The translations under genes were made by a program, and so were the position numbers. The notes under the pieces were generated by a model that did no database searches, was not told the DNA's origin, and saw only the letters and a list, made by a program, of their open reading frames with translations. A stretch of 64,000 bases of DNA, from assembly GCF_000421825.1 (NCBI RefSeq), contig NZ_ATXT01000018.1:124001-188000 (forward strand). Reading direction: 5' to 3'. Origin of the DNA: Humibacter albus DSM 18994. GTDB lineage: Bacteria; Actinomycetota; Actinomycetes; Actinomycetales; Microbacteriaceae. Of this stretch, positions 1-7,610 are shown piece by piece. Position 1 is the first letter of the stretch; every line of letters begins with the position of its first letter.

Positions 1-711
1 ATCGTGCAGAACGGTCTCGAGTCGCTCGAGGTGGCCGCGGGCATCCTGCACGAATCCGAGCTGGTCGGCGCGCTCGCGCTGTACGCGGCGCAGTACGTCG
101 AGCCGGGACACGTGACGGTCACGGCCGACGGCAGCACCTATCTGGGCGATGGCGCGGGAGAGCCGACGGATGCCGCACGGCGCGCGGCCGCTGCGCTCGC
201 GGCCGTCATGCCGGCTGTCGCGACGCGCAACTTCCTCGGAGCGCAATGGTCCAAGCTGGTCATCAACATGGTGAATGCCATGCCGGCCCTCACCGGGCTC
301 AGCGTGCAGGAGACGATCCGCGAGCGACGACTCGCGCGAGTCGTCACGGCGTCGATGCGGGAGACGGTGCGCATCGGATTCGCCTCGGGCGTGCGCTACG
401 CGTCGCTGCAGGGTCTGAGCCAGGGGATGCTTCGCGTCTTCGCCACGCTGCCGCTGCCTGCCGCTCGTGCGCTGCCCCTCCTGATGGCCCGCCGAATGGG
501 CGCAGTTCCCAACCTCGGATCGACGCTGCAGAGCCGGCGACGCGGACGCACGACCGAGATCGACTACCTCAACGGCGCTGTCGTCCGGGCGGCCGGCGCG
601 ATCGGGCGGTCCGCCCCGGTGAACGCCGCGATAGTGGATGCCATGCGCGGGCTCGAGCGCGACGACACGTACCTCACGCGCGAGGAGGCCGCCGCGCTTC
701 CGCTGCGCTGA
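1..711 (+). CDS. Ketopantoate-reductase-family protein, 5' truncated by the window edge
   Basis: The reading frame is open from the first base and begins inside the family's QNG motif (residues 3-5 of the visible part), so the N-terminal NAD(P)-binding domain lies outside the window. The visible 236 residues match the C-terminal helical domain of ApbA/PanE-like reductases: a conserved Lys in the WSKLVIN segment, followed by an EIDYLNG stretch and an APVN segment. The family reduces 2-dehydropantoate to pantoate with NADPH in coenzyme A synthesis, but many members act on other 2-oxo acids. A second family member lies 5 kb away on the other strand, so this copy need not be the pantoate enzyme. 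Confidence 0.8.
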   Translation: MVQNGLESLEVAAGILHESELVGALALYAAQYVEPGHVTVTADGSTYLGDGAGEPTDAARRAAAALAAVMPAVATRNFLGAQWSKLVINMVNAMPALTGLSVQETIRERRLARVVTASMRETVRIGFASGVRYASLQGLSQGMLRVFATLPLPAARALPLLMARRMGAVPNLGSTLQSRRRGRTTEIDYLNGAVVRAAGAIGRSAPVNAAIVDAMRGLERDDTYLTREEAAALPLR

Positions 712-724
712 CGCGCTTCACCGT

Positions 725-1411
725 TCAGAAGCAGGCGCACCCCGTGTCCGGGTACTCGCGCTGCGGATGCTCCGGGTCGCTCAGGTCGATGACCGCCGAT
801 GCCAGGTACTGCGGCTCGTTCCGCTCGCCGTACCGGCGCCATCCGCCGACGTAGCGCGCGTTCGATCGTGCCTCCGGATCGGGGTCGCGTCCCTGGGTCG
901 CGGCGAGCCGCGCGTAGGCGTCGGCCAACGGCACGTCGAGGAGCACGGAGAAGTTCCAGGCGCCGCGGATCTCGGGTCGAAGCAAAAAGGGCCCGTCGAC
1001 GAGCAACACCATGTCGGCCGGCCCCGTCTTCCACTCGGTGACGACCGGAGCGTCGCGGGTCACGTCGAACGCCGTCGTCTGGAATCCGGTCGACCCGCCG
1101 AGCCGGAACGGGTCGATCAGGGCGCGGCGCAGCGTCTCGTAGTCGAACGAACGCTCGTAGTAGTCGCGCGGGTCATCGGTACCGTGCGCGTGCCGCGTCG
1201 CCCTCGGAAGGTGGAAGTCGCGCATCGAGGCGCGAGCCGTGTCGGTGCCCGCCTCGCGATAGACGGCGGCGAGGTCGTCGGCGAACTCGGCGGTGCCAGC
1301 CCCTTCCGCGCCGTCGACGGCCACGACGACCCGACCGCGCGGATAGTCACGGATGATCTGGGCCCGCAGTTCGCGCAGGAACGCGATGCGAGGCGTGGTC
1401 GCCAACTGCAT
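725..1411 (-). CDS. Uridine-kinase-like P-loop protein with a degenerate Walker A motif
   Basis: This 228-residue protein has the fold signature of actinobacterial uridine-kinase-like proteins: an N-terminal strand VVVAVDG, a MRDFHLPR segment, a DYYERSFDY segment and a VLLVDGPFLL strand. The phosphate-binding loop at residues 34-41 reads GAEGAGTA, so the lysine expected at residue 40 is Thr and the following Thr/Ser is Ala. Kinase activity is therefore uncertain. A TAAGCT box at 1418-1423 lies six bases before the ATG, which suggests a leaderless transcript. The gene diverges from mutY with 54 bases between starts and ends 13 bases after the reductase on the opposite strand. Confidence 0.7.
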   Translation of the reverse strand: MQLATTPRIAFLRELRAQIIRDYPRGRVVVAVDGAEGAGTAEFADDLAAVYREAGTDTARASMRDFHLPRATRHAHGTDDPRDYYERSFDYETLRRALIDPFRLGGSTGFQTTAFDVTRDAPVVTEWKTGPADMVLLVDGPFLLRPEIRGAWNFSVLLDVPLADAYARLAATQGRDPDPEARSNARYVGGWRRYGERNEPQYLASAVIDLSDPEHPQREYPDTGCACF

Positions 1412-1465
1412 GGCGCCAGCTTAGGGCGGCCACCGAACATCCTCAGCGGTCGTTACGCTGTCGGG

Positions 1466-2419
1466 GTGCCATCCCCTCGCTCTGCTTCGCTCGAGGTCCT
1501 GCCCGGAGCGTCGGGCCCCGCGACGGTCGCCGCCTTCGCACGCGCACTGAACGAGTGGTATCGCGCCGAAGCCCGAGACCTGCCGTGGCGACGGGCGGGG
1601 TTCGGTGCGTGGGGCATCCTGGTCAGCGAGGTCATGCTGCAGCAGACGCCGGTGGTGCGGGTGATCCCGCGACTGGCGGAGTGGCTGGAGAGGTGGCCGG
1701 CCCCGGCCGATCTGGCGGCATCGCCCCAGTCGGAGGCGATCCGCGCGTGGGCGGGCCTGGGCTATCCTCGGCGAGCGCTGCGCCTGCACGAGTGTGCGGT
1801 GGCGATCACCCGGTGGCACGGCGGCCAGGTGCCGCGGGATGTCGACGACCTGCTCGCGCTGCCGGGCATCGGCGCATACACGGCGCGTGCGGTGGCCGCG
1901 TTCGCGTATGGCGATCGGCATCCCGTGGTGGATACGAACGTGCGGCGCGTGCTCGCACGCTGCATCGACGGACAGGGGGAGCCGGCGCCGCCGAGCATCC
2001 GGCGCGATCTGGCCGCCATGGCGGCCGTGCTACCGGCCGACGTGCCGGAAGCACGGGTCTTCAACGCCGCCGCGATGGAGCTCGGCGCCGTCGTCTGCAC
2101 CGCCCGGTCGCCGCGCTGCGACGTCTGCCCGGTGGCGGATGCCTGTGCCTGGCGCGCCGCGGGACACCCGCCGTATCTCGGCGAGCGCCGGCCCGTGCAG
2201 AAGAAGTACGAGGGCAGCGACAGGCAGGTGCGCGGCATGCTGATGCGCGAGCTGCGCTCGGCACACCGTCCACTCACGGCCTACGAGCTCGAACCGGTCT
2301 GGCCGGATGCCGTGCAGCGCGACCGCGCACTGGCCGGCCTGCTCGCGGACGGACTCGCCGTCAAGACCGAGGGCGCAGACGGGAGCGCAGACGGGAACGG
2401 ATACACGCTGCCGCAGTGA
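1466..2419 (+). CDS. mutY: A/G-specific adenine glycosylase MutY
   Basis: MutY removes adenine mispaired with 8-oxoguanine in base excision repair. The protein has the catalytic Glu at residue 55 within SEVMLQQT, the helix-hairpin-helix LPGIGAY at 132-138, the catalytic Asp at 156 in VVDTNVRR, and the iron-sulfur cysteines 211, 218, 221 and 227 with C-X6-C-X2-C-X5-C spacing. At 317 residues it is somewhat shorter than E. coli MutY, and the C-terminal 8-oxoG-recognition domain appears reduced. The frame is open far upstream, but GTG 1466 follows a TACGCT box (1454-1459) by six bases and gives the usual N-terminus. It is probably leaderless. Confidence 0.92.
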   Translation: MPSPRSASLEVLPGASGPATVAAFARALNEWYRAEARDLPWRRAGFGAWGILVSEVMLQQTPVVRVIPRLAEWLERWPAPADLAASPQSEAIRAWAGLGYPRRALRLHECAVAITRWHGGQVPRDVDDLLALPGIGAYTARAVAAFAYGDRHPVVDTNVRRVLARCIDGQGEPAPPSIRRDLAAMAAVLPADVPEARVFNAAAMELGAVVCTARSPRCDVCPVADACAWRAAGHPPYLGERRPVQKKYEGSDRQVRGMLMRELRSAHRPLTAYELEPVWPDAVQRDRALAGLLADGLAVKTEGADGSADGNGYTLPQ

Positions 2420-2512
2420 CGTCGTCCGCAGATTTTGCGGATTGTGCAGCACGCATGTGAACAGGCCTTAATCGCTCCGCGCCTCTCGCAACTACTACAA
2501 CACGCGCGACTA

Positions 2513-3811
2513 CTACAACACGGCCTTCGAACTGTTCGGTGTCGAGCGACCGGAGCGCTGAGCCGCGCTGTCCTTGAACGCTCGGAGCCCGGCCAGCACG
2601 AGCACGATCGGCACCACGGCGGTGCAGGCCACCACCACGAACGCGGTGCGCGGGCCGGCCGCATCGTTGATGAGGCCGCCCGTGAACGAGCCCAGCGACA
2701 TCCCGAGCACCACGAGCGTGTTCAGCCATGCGAGCGCCTCGGTGATGATCGCCGGCGGCACGATCTCGTGCGCGATGTGGTTGACGGCGATCATCAGCGG
2801 GGCGATCGTCGCCCCGGCGAAGAACCCGAGCACGTAGAACCACCAGATGTCCGGCGCCAGTGCGAGTGCCGCCCACGCGATGAACAGCGCCAGCGCGGTT
2901 CCCACGAGCATCTGACGCGAACGGAGCCGCGTCGAGAGTGCTCCGAAGAGGAACCCTCCCGATGCGCTGCCGATCGAGTATGCCGTGAGCACGGTGCCGG
3001 CCAGCTCCGGCACACCGCTGGCGGTGGCCAGCGACACGATCGAGAGGTCGTTGATGCCGAAGCCGATCCCGGTGGCGAAGCTCGCGACGAGCAGGATGAG
3101 GAAGGGAACCGAGCGCAGAAGCCGCGCGGGACCGTGAGCCTGCTCGGTTCTCGGCACCGGTTTCGCGTCGGGCATCACGCGCAGGAAGAGCGCGCCGAGC
3201 GGACCGATGATCCCGGAGAGCACGAGTCCGCCCGCCGGGGCGACGCCCGCGGCGAGGAAGGCGGCGACCGCGGGACCGAACACCCACACGATCTCGTCGG
3301 CGACCGCTTCGATGGCGAACGCGGTGCGCAGCAGGAAGGTGTCCTCCACCAGCGTCGACCAGCGCGCACGCATGAAGGCTCCGACGGGCGCGACGGTGAT
3401 GCCGCAGAAGATCGACATGATGACCAGCCCCGCTGTCGAACCGCCCCACCCGCACGCGACGGCGCCCGCGATCGCGAGCGGATGGGCGACGGCGGATGCC
3501 AGCAGCAGGTGCCGCTGTCCCCTGCGGTCGGCGATGCGACCGGCCCACGGACCGACGAGGCCCATCGACGCGATGGCGAGGCCCGAGGTGAGTCCGCCGA
3601 GCGTGTACGACCCGGTGCTCGCGTGGGCGAAGTAGAGGAACCCGAACCCGAGCACCGCGATCGGCGTGCGCGCGAGCAGTCCGGCGATCACCATGAGCGT
3701 GCGCGACGGAACGGAAAGAAGCCGGCCGTAAGCACGGAATCCGAGGTCGCCCCCGGCACCCTCGACGGGTTCTGGATGTCCCGTCACGGTGTCACCGGTC
3801 TCAGCAGCCAT
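2513..3811 (-). CDS. Major facilitator superfamily transporter
   Basis: This 432-residue integral membrane protein has about twelve hydrophobic segments. The loop between the second and third segments carries the MFS-type sequence GRIADRRGQRH (the D-R-x-G-x-R core). A second copy of this half-motif around STRLRSRQ marks the start of the C-terminal half. It looks like a drug- or metabolite-exporting MFS protein, but the substrate cannot be read from the sequence. The frame is open further upstream. ATG 3811 is chosen because a TAGCGT box at 3820-3825 lies eight bases before it and the N-terminus then has normal length. An inverted repeat overlaps this start region. The N-terminal HPEPVEG stretch resembles peptides encoded by dispersed palindromic elements. 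Confidence 0.85.
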   Translation of the reverse strand: MAAETGDTVTGHPEPVEGAGGDLGFRAYGRLLSVPSRTLMVIAGLLARTPIAVLGFGFLYFAHASTGSYTLGGLTSGLAIASMGLVGPWAGRIADRRGQRHLLLASAVAHPLAIAGAVACGWGGSTAGLVIMSIFCGITVAPVGAFMRARWSTLVEDTFLLRTAFAIEAVADEIVWVFGPAVAAFLAAGVAPAGGLVLSGIIGPLGALFLRVMPDAKPVPRTEQAHGPARLLRSVPFLILLVASFATGIGFGINDLSIVSLATASGVPELAGTVLTAYSIGSASGGFLFGALSTRLRSRQMLVGTALALFIAWAALALAPDIWWFYVLGFFAGATIAPLMIAVNHIAHEIVPPAIITEALAWLNTLVVLGMSLGSFTGGLINDAAGPRTAFVVVACTAVVPIVLVLAGLRAFKDSAAQRSGRSTPNSSKAVL

Positions 3812-3826
3812 AGCGCTCAACGCTAT
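3810..3826. promoter_or_regulatory. Inverted repeat overlapping the MFS start codon
   Basis: ATAGCG (3810-3815), a five-base spacer CTCAA, then CGCTAT (3821-3826) form a perfect 6-5-6 palindrome covering both the start codon and the likely -10 box of the MFS gene. The position suits a repressor operator. No regulator gene is adjacent. Confidence 0.35.
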
Positions 3827-3870
3827 CTCGCCGCGCGCGTCTGCACTGCGCTCGTCTGCACCGCGCCCGT

Positions 3871-4797
3871 CTACACGGAAGCGCCGACCACCGGAGCAGG
3901 CTCGGCAACGACTTCGGCGATGCTCACGCCGGGGCCGAGCAGCGCGACACCGGATGATGTCGGCACTTCGTTCTCCGACCCCAAGCCGATCCGCCCCTCC
4001 GGCAGCCGAAGCGCCGTCACCGCGAAGTCGCGGAACCGCCGCAGCGCTCGACCCCAGTACGCGAGCGGATGCCGCCCGCACGCTTTCAGCGCGGCCGCGT
4101 GGTCGAGGCAGAGCACTGTCGCGGCGCCCACGGCTACGGTCCACCAGGAGATGCCCACAAGCGCTCTGGTCAGTGACGAGCTGCCGGCGAATCCCACCCG
4201 CAACCTGTCGACCTGGAAGCGCAGGTGCTCGCGCTCATCCGTGCGGATCCGCTCCCCGATCCGGCGCAGGATCGGGTCGGGTGCACGCTCAGCCAGCGCC
4301 TCGAAGTATTCGACGGCGACGGCCTCGGCGATCAGGAACAGGGCTATTTCGGTGCGAAGGCCGAGCGATCGGCGCAGACGCGTGAAAGCGGCATCCGACC
4401 AGTGCGCGCTCAGCGAGGCTGCACCCATGCGCCGCAGTCCGACACCGAACAGCGCCGAGTGCTTCTGCTCCTCGGCGACGAGCAGTTCCAGCGCCCTCGT
4501 GTAGACCGGGTCGCCCGCAGCCCTCGCCTTGGCCAGCAGACGGACGCCGTCGCCACCTTCGCCGAGCTCGAACCGTTGGAACGAACGCACCAGCGCCCGA
4601 CGCTGGCCGTCCGTCAGCATGACGGGCGCGGAGGCATCCCAGCCCTGTTCGAGTCGCTGCTGCCTGCTCGGGTTCGCCTCGAAGTACTCCACCCAGACAC
4701 CGAAGCCCGTGGCACCGAAACCCGTCTCACCGGGAGCCGTCTCACCGGGAGCCGTCTTCGGTGTCGCGCCCGGAAGCGTGCTTGAAGTCTTACTCAT
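3871..4797 (-). CDS. Ferritin-like/AurF-like diiron protein
   Basis: This 308-residue, largely helical protein has a spaced set of carboxylate and histidine ligands: EEQKH near residue 125, an EAVAVEYFE helix near 170, and DEREH near 200. This is the E-ExxH-E-ExxH arrangement of ferritin-like diiron-carboxylate proteins. It could be an oxygenase of the AurF type or an iron-dependent oxidase; the sequence does not decide. A hydrophobic stretch after residue 215 may contact the membrane. The N-terminus (residues 1-40) is low-complexity with repeated PGET and GFG elements. The start at 4797 is supported by a GAAGAGG ribosome-binding site. It diverges from the DUF2975/XRE pair across an AT-rich 63-base gap. 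Confidence 0.6.
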   Translation of the reverse strand: MSKTSSTLPGATPKTAPGETAPGETGFGATGFGVWVEYFEANPSRQQRLEQGWDASAPVMLTDGQRRALVRSFQRFELGEGGDGVRLLAKARAAGDPVYTRALELLVAEEQKHSALFGVGLRRMGAASLSAHWSDAAFTRLRRSLGLRTEIALFLIAEAVAVEYFEALAERAPDPILRRIGERIRTDEREHLRFQVDRLRVGFAGSSSLTRALVGISWWTVAVGAATVLCLDHAAALKACGRHPLAYWGRALRRFRDFAVTALRLPEGRIGLGSENEVPTSSGVALLGPGVSIAEVVAEPAPVVGASV

Positions 4798-4824
4798 CAG
4801 ATACCTCTTCTCGATCGATACCGA

Positions 4825-4853
4825 TTGATATTCGATAGATATCCATCCATAAT
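4825..4853 (+). promoter_or_regulatory. Promoter of the DUF2975/XRE pair
   Basis: TTGATA (4825-4830) and CATAAT (4848-4853) are separated by 17 bases, and the GTG start at 4861 follows seven bases later. This predicts a leaderless mRNA. The surrounding 4812-4858 is unusually AT-rich for the window and contains repeated GATA/TATC words, which may be regulator binding sites shared with the divergent diiron gene. Confidence 0.6.
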
Positions 4854-4860
4854 CGATGCT

Positions 4861-5343
4861 GTGAGTCAAGTCATCATCGTTCTTGTGCGCGTCTTCGTCA
4901 TCGTGATCACGCTGGGCACGCTCGCCGCTCAGGTCTTCGTGATCCCCGAGCTGGCGGGCGAGCTCGGGTCGTTGTCGGGCATTCCCTCGGCGACGGTCCC
5001 CTACGCGATCGCCGGCATCGTGGTCGGCGCGTGCTTCGAGGTCGCTCTCCTGGGAACCTGGATGTTGCTGGCCATGGTCAGCCGCGACGCGATCTTCACC
5101 GAGAGCGCGTTCCGGTGGGTGGACGCCATCATCGGTGCGGCGCTCACGGCGCTCGTGTTCGTGCTCGTGTTCGGCGCCCATGCCGTGCTCGTGATGCAAC
5201 CGCGACTCGGCGTGCCGGGCATCGGGCTCGTCGTCGGCGCGACGGTGATCTGCGGAACGACGTTCGTGCTCCTCGTCGTCGTCATGCGCGGATTGCTGCG
5301 CAGCGCGACGAACCTGCGCAGCGAGCTCGCCGAGGTCATCTGA
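4861..5343 (+). CDS. DUF2975 family membrane protein
   Basis: This 160-residue protein has four hydrophobic segments, at about residues 3-25, 40-65, 90-112 and 120-148, as in the DUF2975 family. The family is of unknown function and is characteristically encoded together with a small XRE regulator, as here. GTG 4861 is chosen over the upstream TTG because a clear promoter ends seven bases before it. The stop codon TGA shares its last base with the ATG of the regulator, so the two are translationally coupled. Confidence 0.8.
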   Translation: MSQVIIVLVRVFVIVITLGTLAAQVFVIPELAGELGSLSGIPSATVPYAIAGIVVGACFEVALLGTWMLLAMVSRDAIFTESAFRWVDAIIGAALTALVFVLVFGAHAVLVMQPRLGVPGIGLVVGATVICGTTFVLLVVVMRGLLRSATNLRSELAEVI

Positions 5344-5552
5344 TGGCGATCATCGTCGACATCGACGTCATGCTCGCCCGCCGCAAGATGTCGGTGGGCG
5401 ACTTCGCCGAGGCCGTCGGCGTCACGCCGGCGAACGTCTCCGTGCTGAAGAACGGCCGCGCCAAGGCGGTGCGCTTCACGACACTGGATGCCATCTGCCG
5501 CGTTCTCGACTGCCAGCCAGGGGACGTGCTCCGCTGGGTGCCCGACGAGTGA
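5343..5552 (+). CDS. Small XRE-family transcriptional regulator
   Basis: This 69-residue protein consists almost entirely of one helix-turn-helix (residues 8-60) with the MSVGDFAEAVGVTPANVSVLKNG recognition region type typical of YozG-like Cro/C1 regulators. It begins at the last base of the DUF2975 stop codon. Such regulators usually control their own operon, and the AT-rich divergent promoter upstream of 4861 is the obvious target. The role is inferred from family and context. Confidence 0.85.
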   Translation: MAIIVDIDVMLARRKMSVGDFAEAVGVTPANVSVLKNGRAKAVRFTTLDAICRVLDCQPGDVLRWVPDE

Positions 5553-5592
5553 CGCCGCCCGGGCCGAAGGGCCAGGTCGCGGGACGGAACGG

Positions 5593-6474
5593 TCAGGTCG
5601 CGGGACGGGCATCCACCGCCGCGAGAAGCCCGACGAGGGCCTCGTTGACCGGCGTCGCGATGCCGTGCTTGCGGCCGAAACGCACGACGGCCCCGTTGCG
5701 TGCGTCGATCTCCATCGGCCGGCCGGCGAGACGATCGGCGTGCAACGAGTTCAGGTGGCCGCCGGAGGACCTCGCCAGCGCGGCAACGATCGCTTCCGCG
5801 TCGTCCTTCGACAGCTGAGCGCCTTCCGCGCGGCCGACCTCGACGACTTCCTGCATGGTGCTGCGCACCAGACGTTCGACATCGGGACGGCTCAGATCGA
5901 GCCGAGGCTGAAGCGTGACGGCGTTGATCGCTCCCGGCGCGTTGACCATGAGCTTGCGCCACATCGCGGTCGGAAGACTCTCCACGGTATGCGCATGGAT
6001 GCCCGTTCCGGCGAACAGGTCGACGAACGCCCGCCCGCGCTCGGTGTCGGCGACGATGAGGTCTGCGGCTCCGTGCTGCACGATGCGCCCGGGCGCCGAG
6101 CGGTCGGCGGGAATGTCCACGACGACAGGGAGCAACTGCTCGCGCGGCACGAACGGCGCGAACCGGTCCACGTGCTCGACACCGTTCTGCAGGATCGCGA
6201 CGGTCGTGGTGGCCGAGGTGAGGCGGCTCAGCCAGGGCTCGACGGCATCCGCGTCGTACGCCTTCGTCGCCACCAGCACCCAGTCCACCGCTCGCGCTCC
6301 GATCGGGTCTGTGAGCACCGTGGGCGACTCGCGGAGAACCCCGGCATCCGACTCGACCTCGAGCACATCGAACGGCGTCCTCGCTGCGACCGACACCTCG
6401 GGCTGAACCCGTGCGAGGTGCGCGGCGACGGTGCCGCCGACGGCACCCGGACCAATGACGACGATCGAGACCAT
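5593..6474 (-). CDS. 2-dehydropantoate 2-reductase family protein
   Basis: The 293-residue protein has an N-terminal Rossmann motif GPGAVGGTVAAHL (residues 8-20), the family motif LQNGVEH near 95, a conserved Lys in WRKLMVN near 170, and the C-terminal HLNSLHAD and EIDARNGAV stretches. These define an NADPH-dependent ketopantoate reductase-like enzyme of full family length. Because a second homologue is partly present at the left edge, it is unclear which one makes pantoate for coenzyme A. It is convergent with the XRE gene. The final codons overlap an 18-base direct repeat (around GGTCGCGGGACGG) at 5570-5610. Confidence 0.82.
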   Translation of the reverse strand: MVSIVVIGPGAVGGTVAAHLARVQPEVSVAARTPFDVLEVESDAGVLRESPTVLTDPIGARAVDWVLVATKAYDADAVEPWLSRLTSATTTVAILQNGVEHVDRFAPFVPREQLLPVVVDIPADRSAPGRIVQHGAADLIVADTERGRAFVDLFAGTGIHAHTVESLPTAMWRKLMVNAPGAINAVTLQPRLDLSRPDVERLVRSTMQEVVEVGRAEGAQLSKDDAEAIVAALARSSGGHLNSLHADRLAGRPMEIDARNGAVVRFGRKHGIATPVNEALVGLLAAVDARPAT

Positions 6475-6525
6475 GCCCCATCTTCTCGCGGCACCGGCCG
6501 CCTTCGCGAAGCAGTGCGTCGAGAC

Positions 6526-7548
6526 CTACGTCGCCGACCTGCGGAGAGCGATCGCACTCGTTTCATCTGCACTCGCTTCATCGGACTGCGCACGCGAGTC
6601 GCGCCGTACCCGCAGCATTCCCTGGCTCACCAGGATGCCCGCGATCACTATCGCGCCGCCGACCGGCTCGTACCAGTGCACGCTCTCGCCCAGCACCAGC
6701 ACGCCGAGCGCCACCCCGACGACGGGAGCGAGATACGTCACCGTCGAGGCCCGCGCTGCGCCCCAGTCGCGCATGACGCGGGTGTACCAGACGTACGCGA
6801 CGCCGGTGCCTGCGACACCGAGCGCGACGATGCTGAGCACGACCGGAGCGTTCAGCGAGATCGGCCCGCGGGCATCCAGGGGTGAGAGCACCAGCACGAC
6901 GACGCTCGCCATAGTGAGCTGCACCGACGACAGAGTCACGGCGTCGTACGGAAGACCGCTCACGAACCGGCGCATGTAGAGGCCGGCGAACCCGTAGCTG
7001 GCCGTCGCGCCGAGGCACGCGAGCTGGGCGGGAATGGTCGACGCCAGATCACTCGACCCGATCAGTTCCCAGGGACCCGACAGCACTATCACCCCGAGGA
7101 TGCCCACCACGAGTCCCGCGGTGCGCGTGCGGCCGAGCCGCTCCGTGCGCAGCACCAGCGGCGTCAGCACGAGCGTCATGATCGGCGTCGTGGCGTTGTA
7201 GATGCTGGCCAGGCTGCTCGGCACGTACTGCTCGGCCCACGCGAAGAGCGTGAAGGGAATCGCGCAGAAGAAGATCCCGACGACGAGCATGTGCCCCCAC
7301 ACCCGCCCTTCCCGGGGCCAGCGGCGACGTGTCACCGTCATGATCGCCGCCAGCGCCAGGGCTCCGAAGAGCACGCGGCCGACCACGACCTGCGCGGGCG
7401 AGAGGCCTTCGAGGCCGACCTTGATGAAGAGGAAGCTGGCGCCCCACACGGCCGACAGAGCGAGAAAGGCCAAGAGAGTCGCGTGCGAGCCCGAGAGCAT
7501 CGAGGATGCTGTGCGCTGAGTCATGACTGAGAAGCTACGGTCATGCAT
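6526..7548 (-). CDS. EamA/DMT-family transporter
   Basis: This 340-residue membrane protein contains about ten hydrophobic segments arranged as two EamA repeats. The first repeat includes AVWGASFLFIKVGL near residue 35, and the second includes VLSIVALGVAGTGVAYVWY. DMT family proteins export or import small metabolites such as amino acids; the substrate is not predictable here. ATG 7548 has a GGCAGGA ribosome-binding site that is itself part of an inverted repeat. ATG 7524 is an alternative. The gene diverges from a GlxA-type regulator, which probably controls it. Confidence 0.82.
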   Translation of the reverse strand: MHDRSFSVMTQRTASSMLSGSHATLLAFLALSAVWGASFLFIKVGLEGLSPAQVVVGRVLFGALALAAIMTVTRRRWPREGRVWGHMLVVGIFFCAIPFTLFAWAEQYVPSSLASIYNATTPIMTLVLTPLVLRTERLGRTRTAGLVVGILGVIVLSGPWELIGSSDLASTIPAQLACLGATASYGFAGLYMRRFVSGLPYDAVTLSSVQLTMASVVVLVLSPLDARGPISLNAPVVLSIVALGVAGTGVAYVWYTRVMRDWGAARASTVTYLAPVVGVALGVLVLGESVHWYEPVGGAIVIAGILVSQGMLRVRRDSRAQSDEASADETSAIALRRSAT

Positions 7549-7550
7549 AT

Positions 7551-7569
7551 CCTGCCACCAGATGGCAGG
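7551..7569. promoter_or_regulatory. Inverted repeat between the EamA transporter and the GlxA-type regulator
   Basis: CCTGCCA (7551-7557) and TGGCAGG (7563-7569) form a perfect 7-5-7 palindrome in the 62-base divergent gap. It covers the ribosome-binding site of the transporter. It is a candidate operator for the neighbouring AraC-type regulator or another repressor. Confidence 0.5.
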
Positions 7570-7610
7570 CAGACTACCGTCGCAAAGATTCGGCCACTAG
7601 ACTCGGCGAC

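Noticed and set aside
638-1465. Long N-terminal extension of MutY
   Set aside because: The frame is open, but this part runs antisense to the uridine-kinase-like gene. A -10 box and the family N-terminus support GTG 1466.
2420-2512. Terminator or small RNA between mutY and the MFS gene
   Set aside because: A weak CCGCA/TGCGG hairpin and a 16-base direct repeat (ACTACTACAACACG core) are visible, but neither is strong enough to assign.
3740-3780. REP element in the MFS N-terminus
   Set aside because: The HPEPVEG peptide resembles those from dispersed palindromes in other genomes, but only this one copy is in the window and the DNA palindrome is imperfect.
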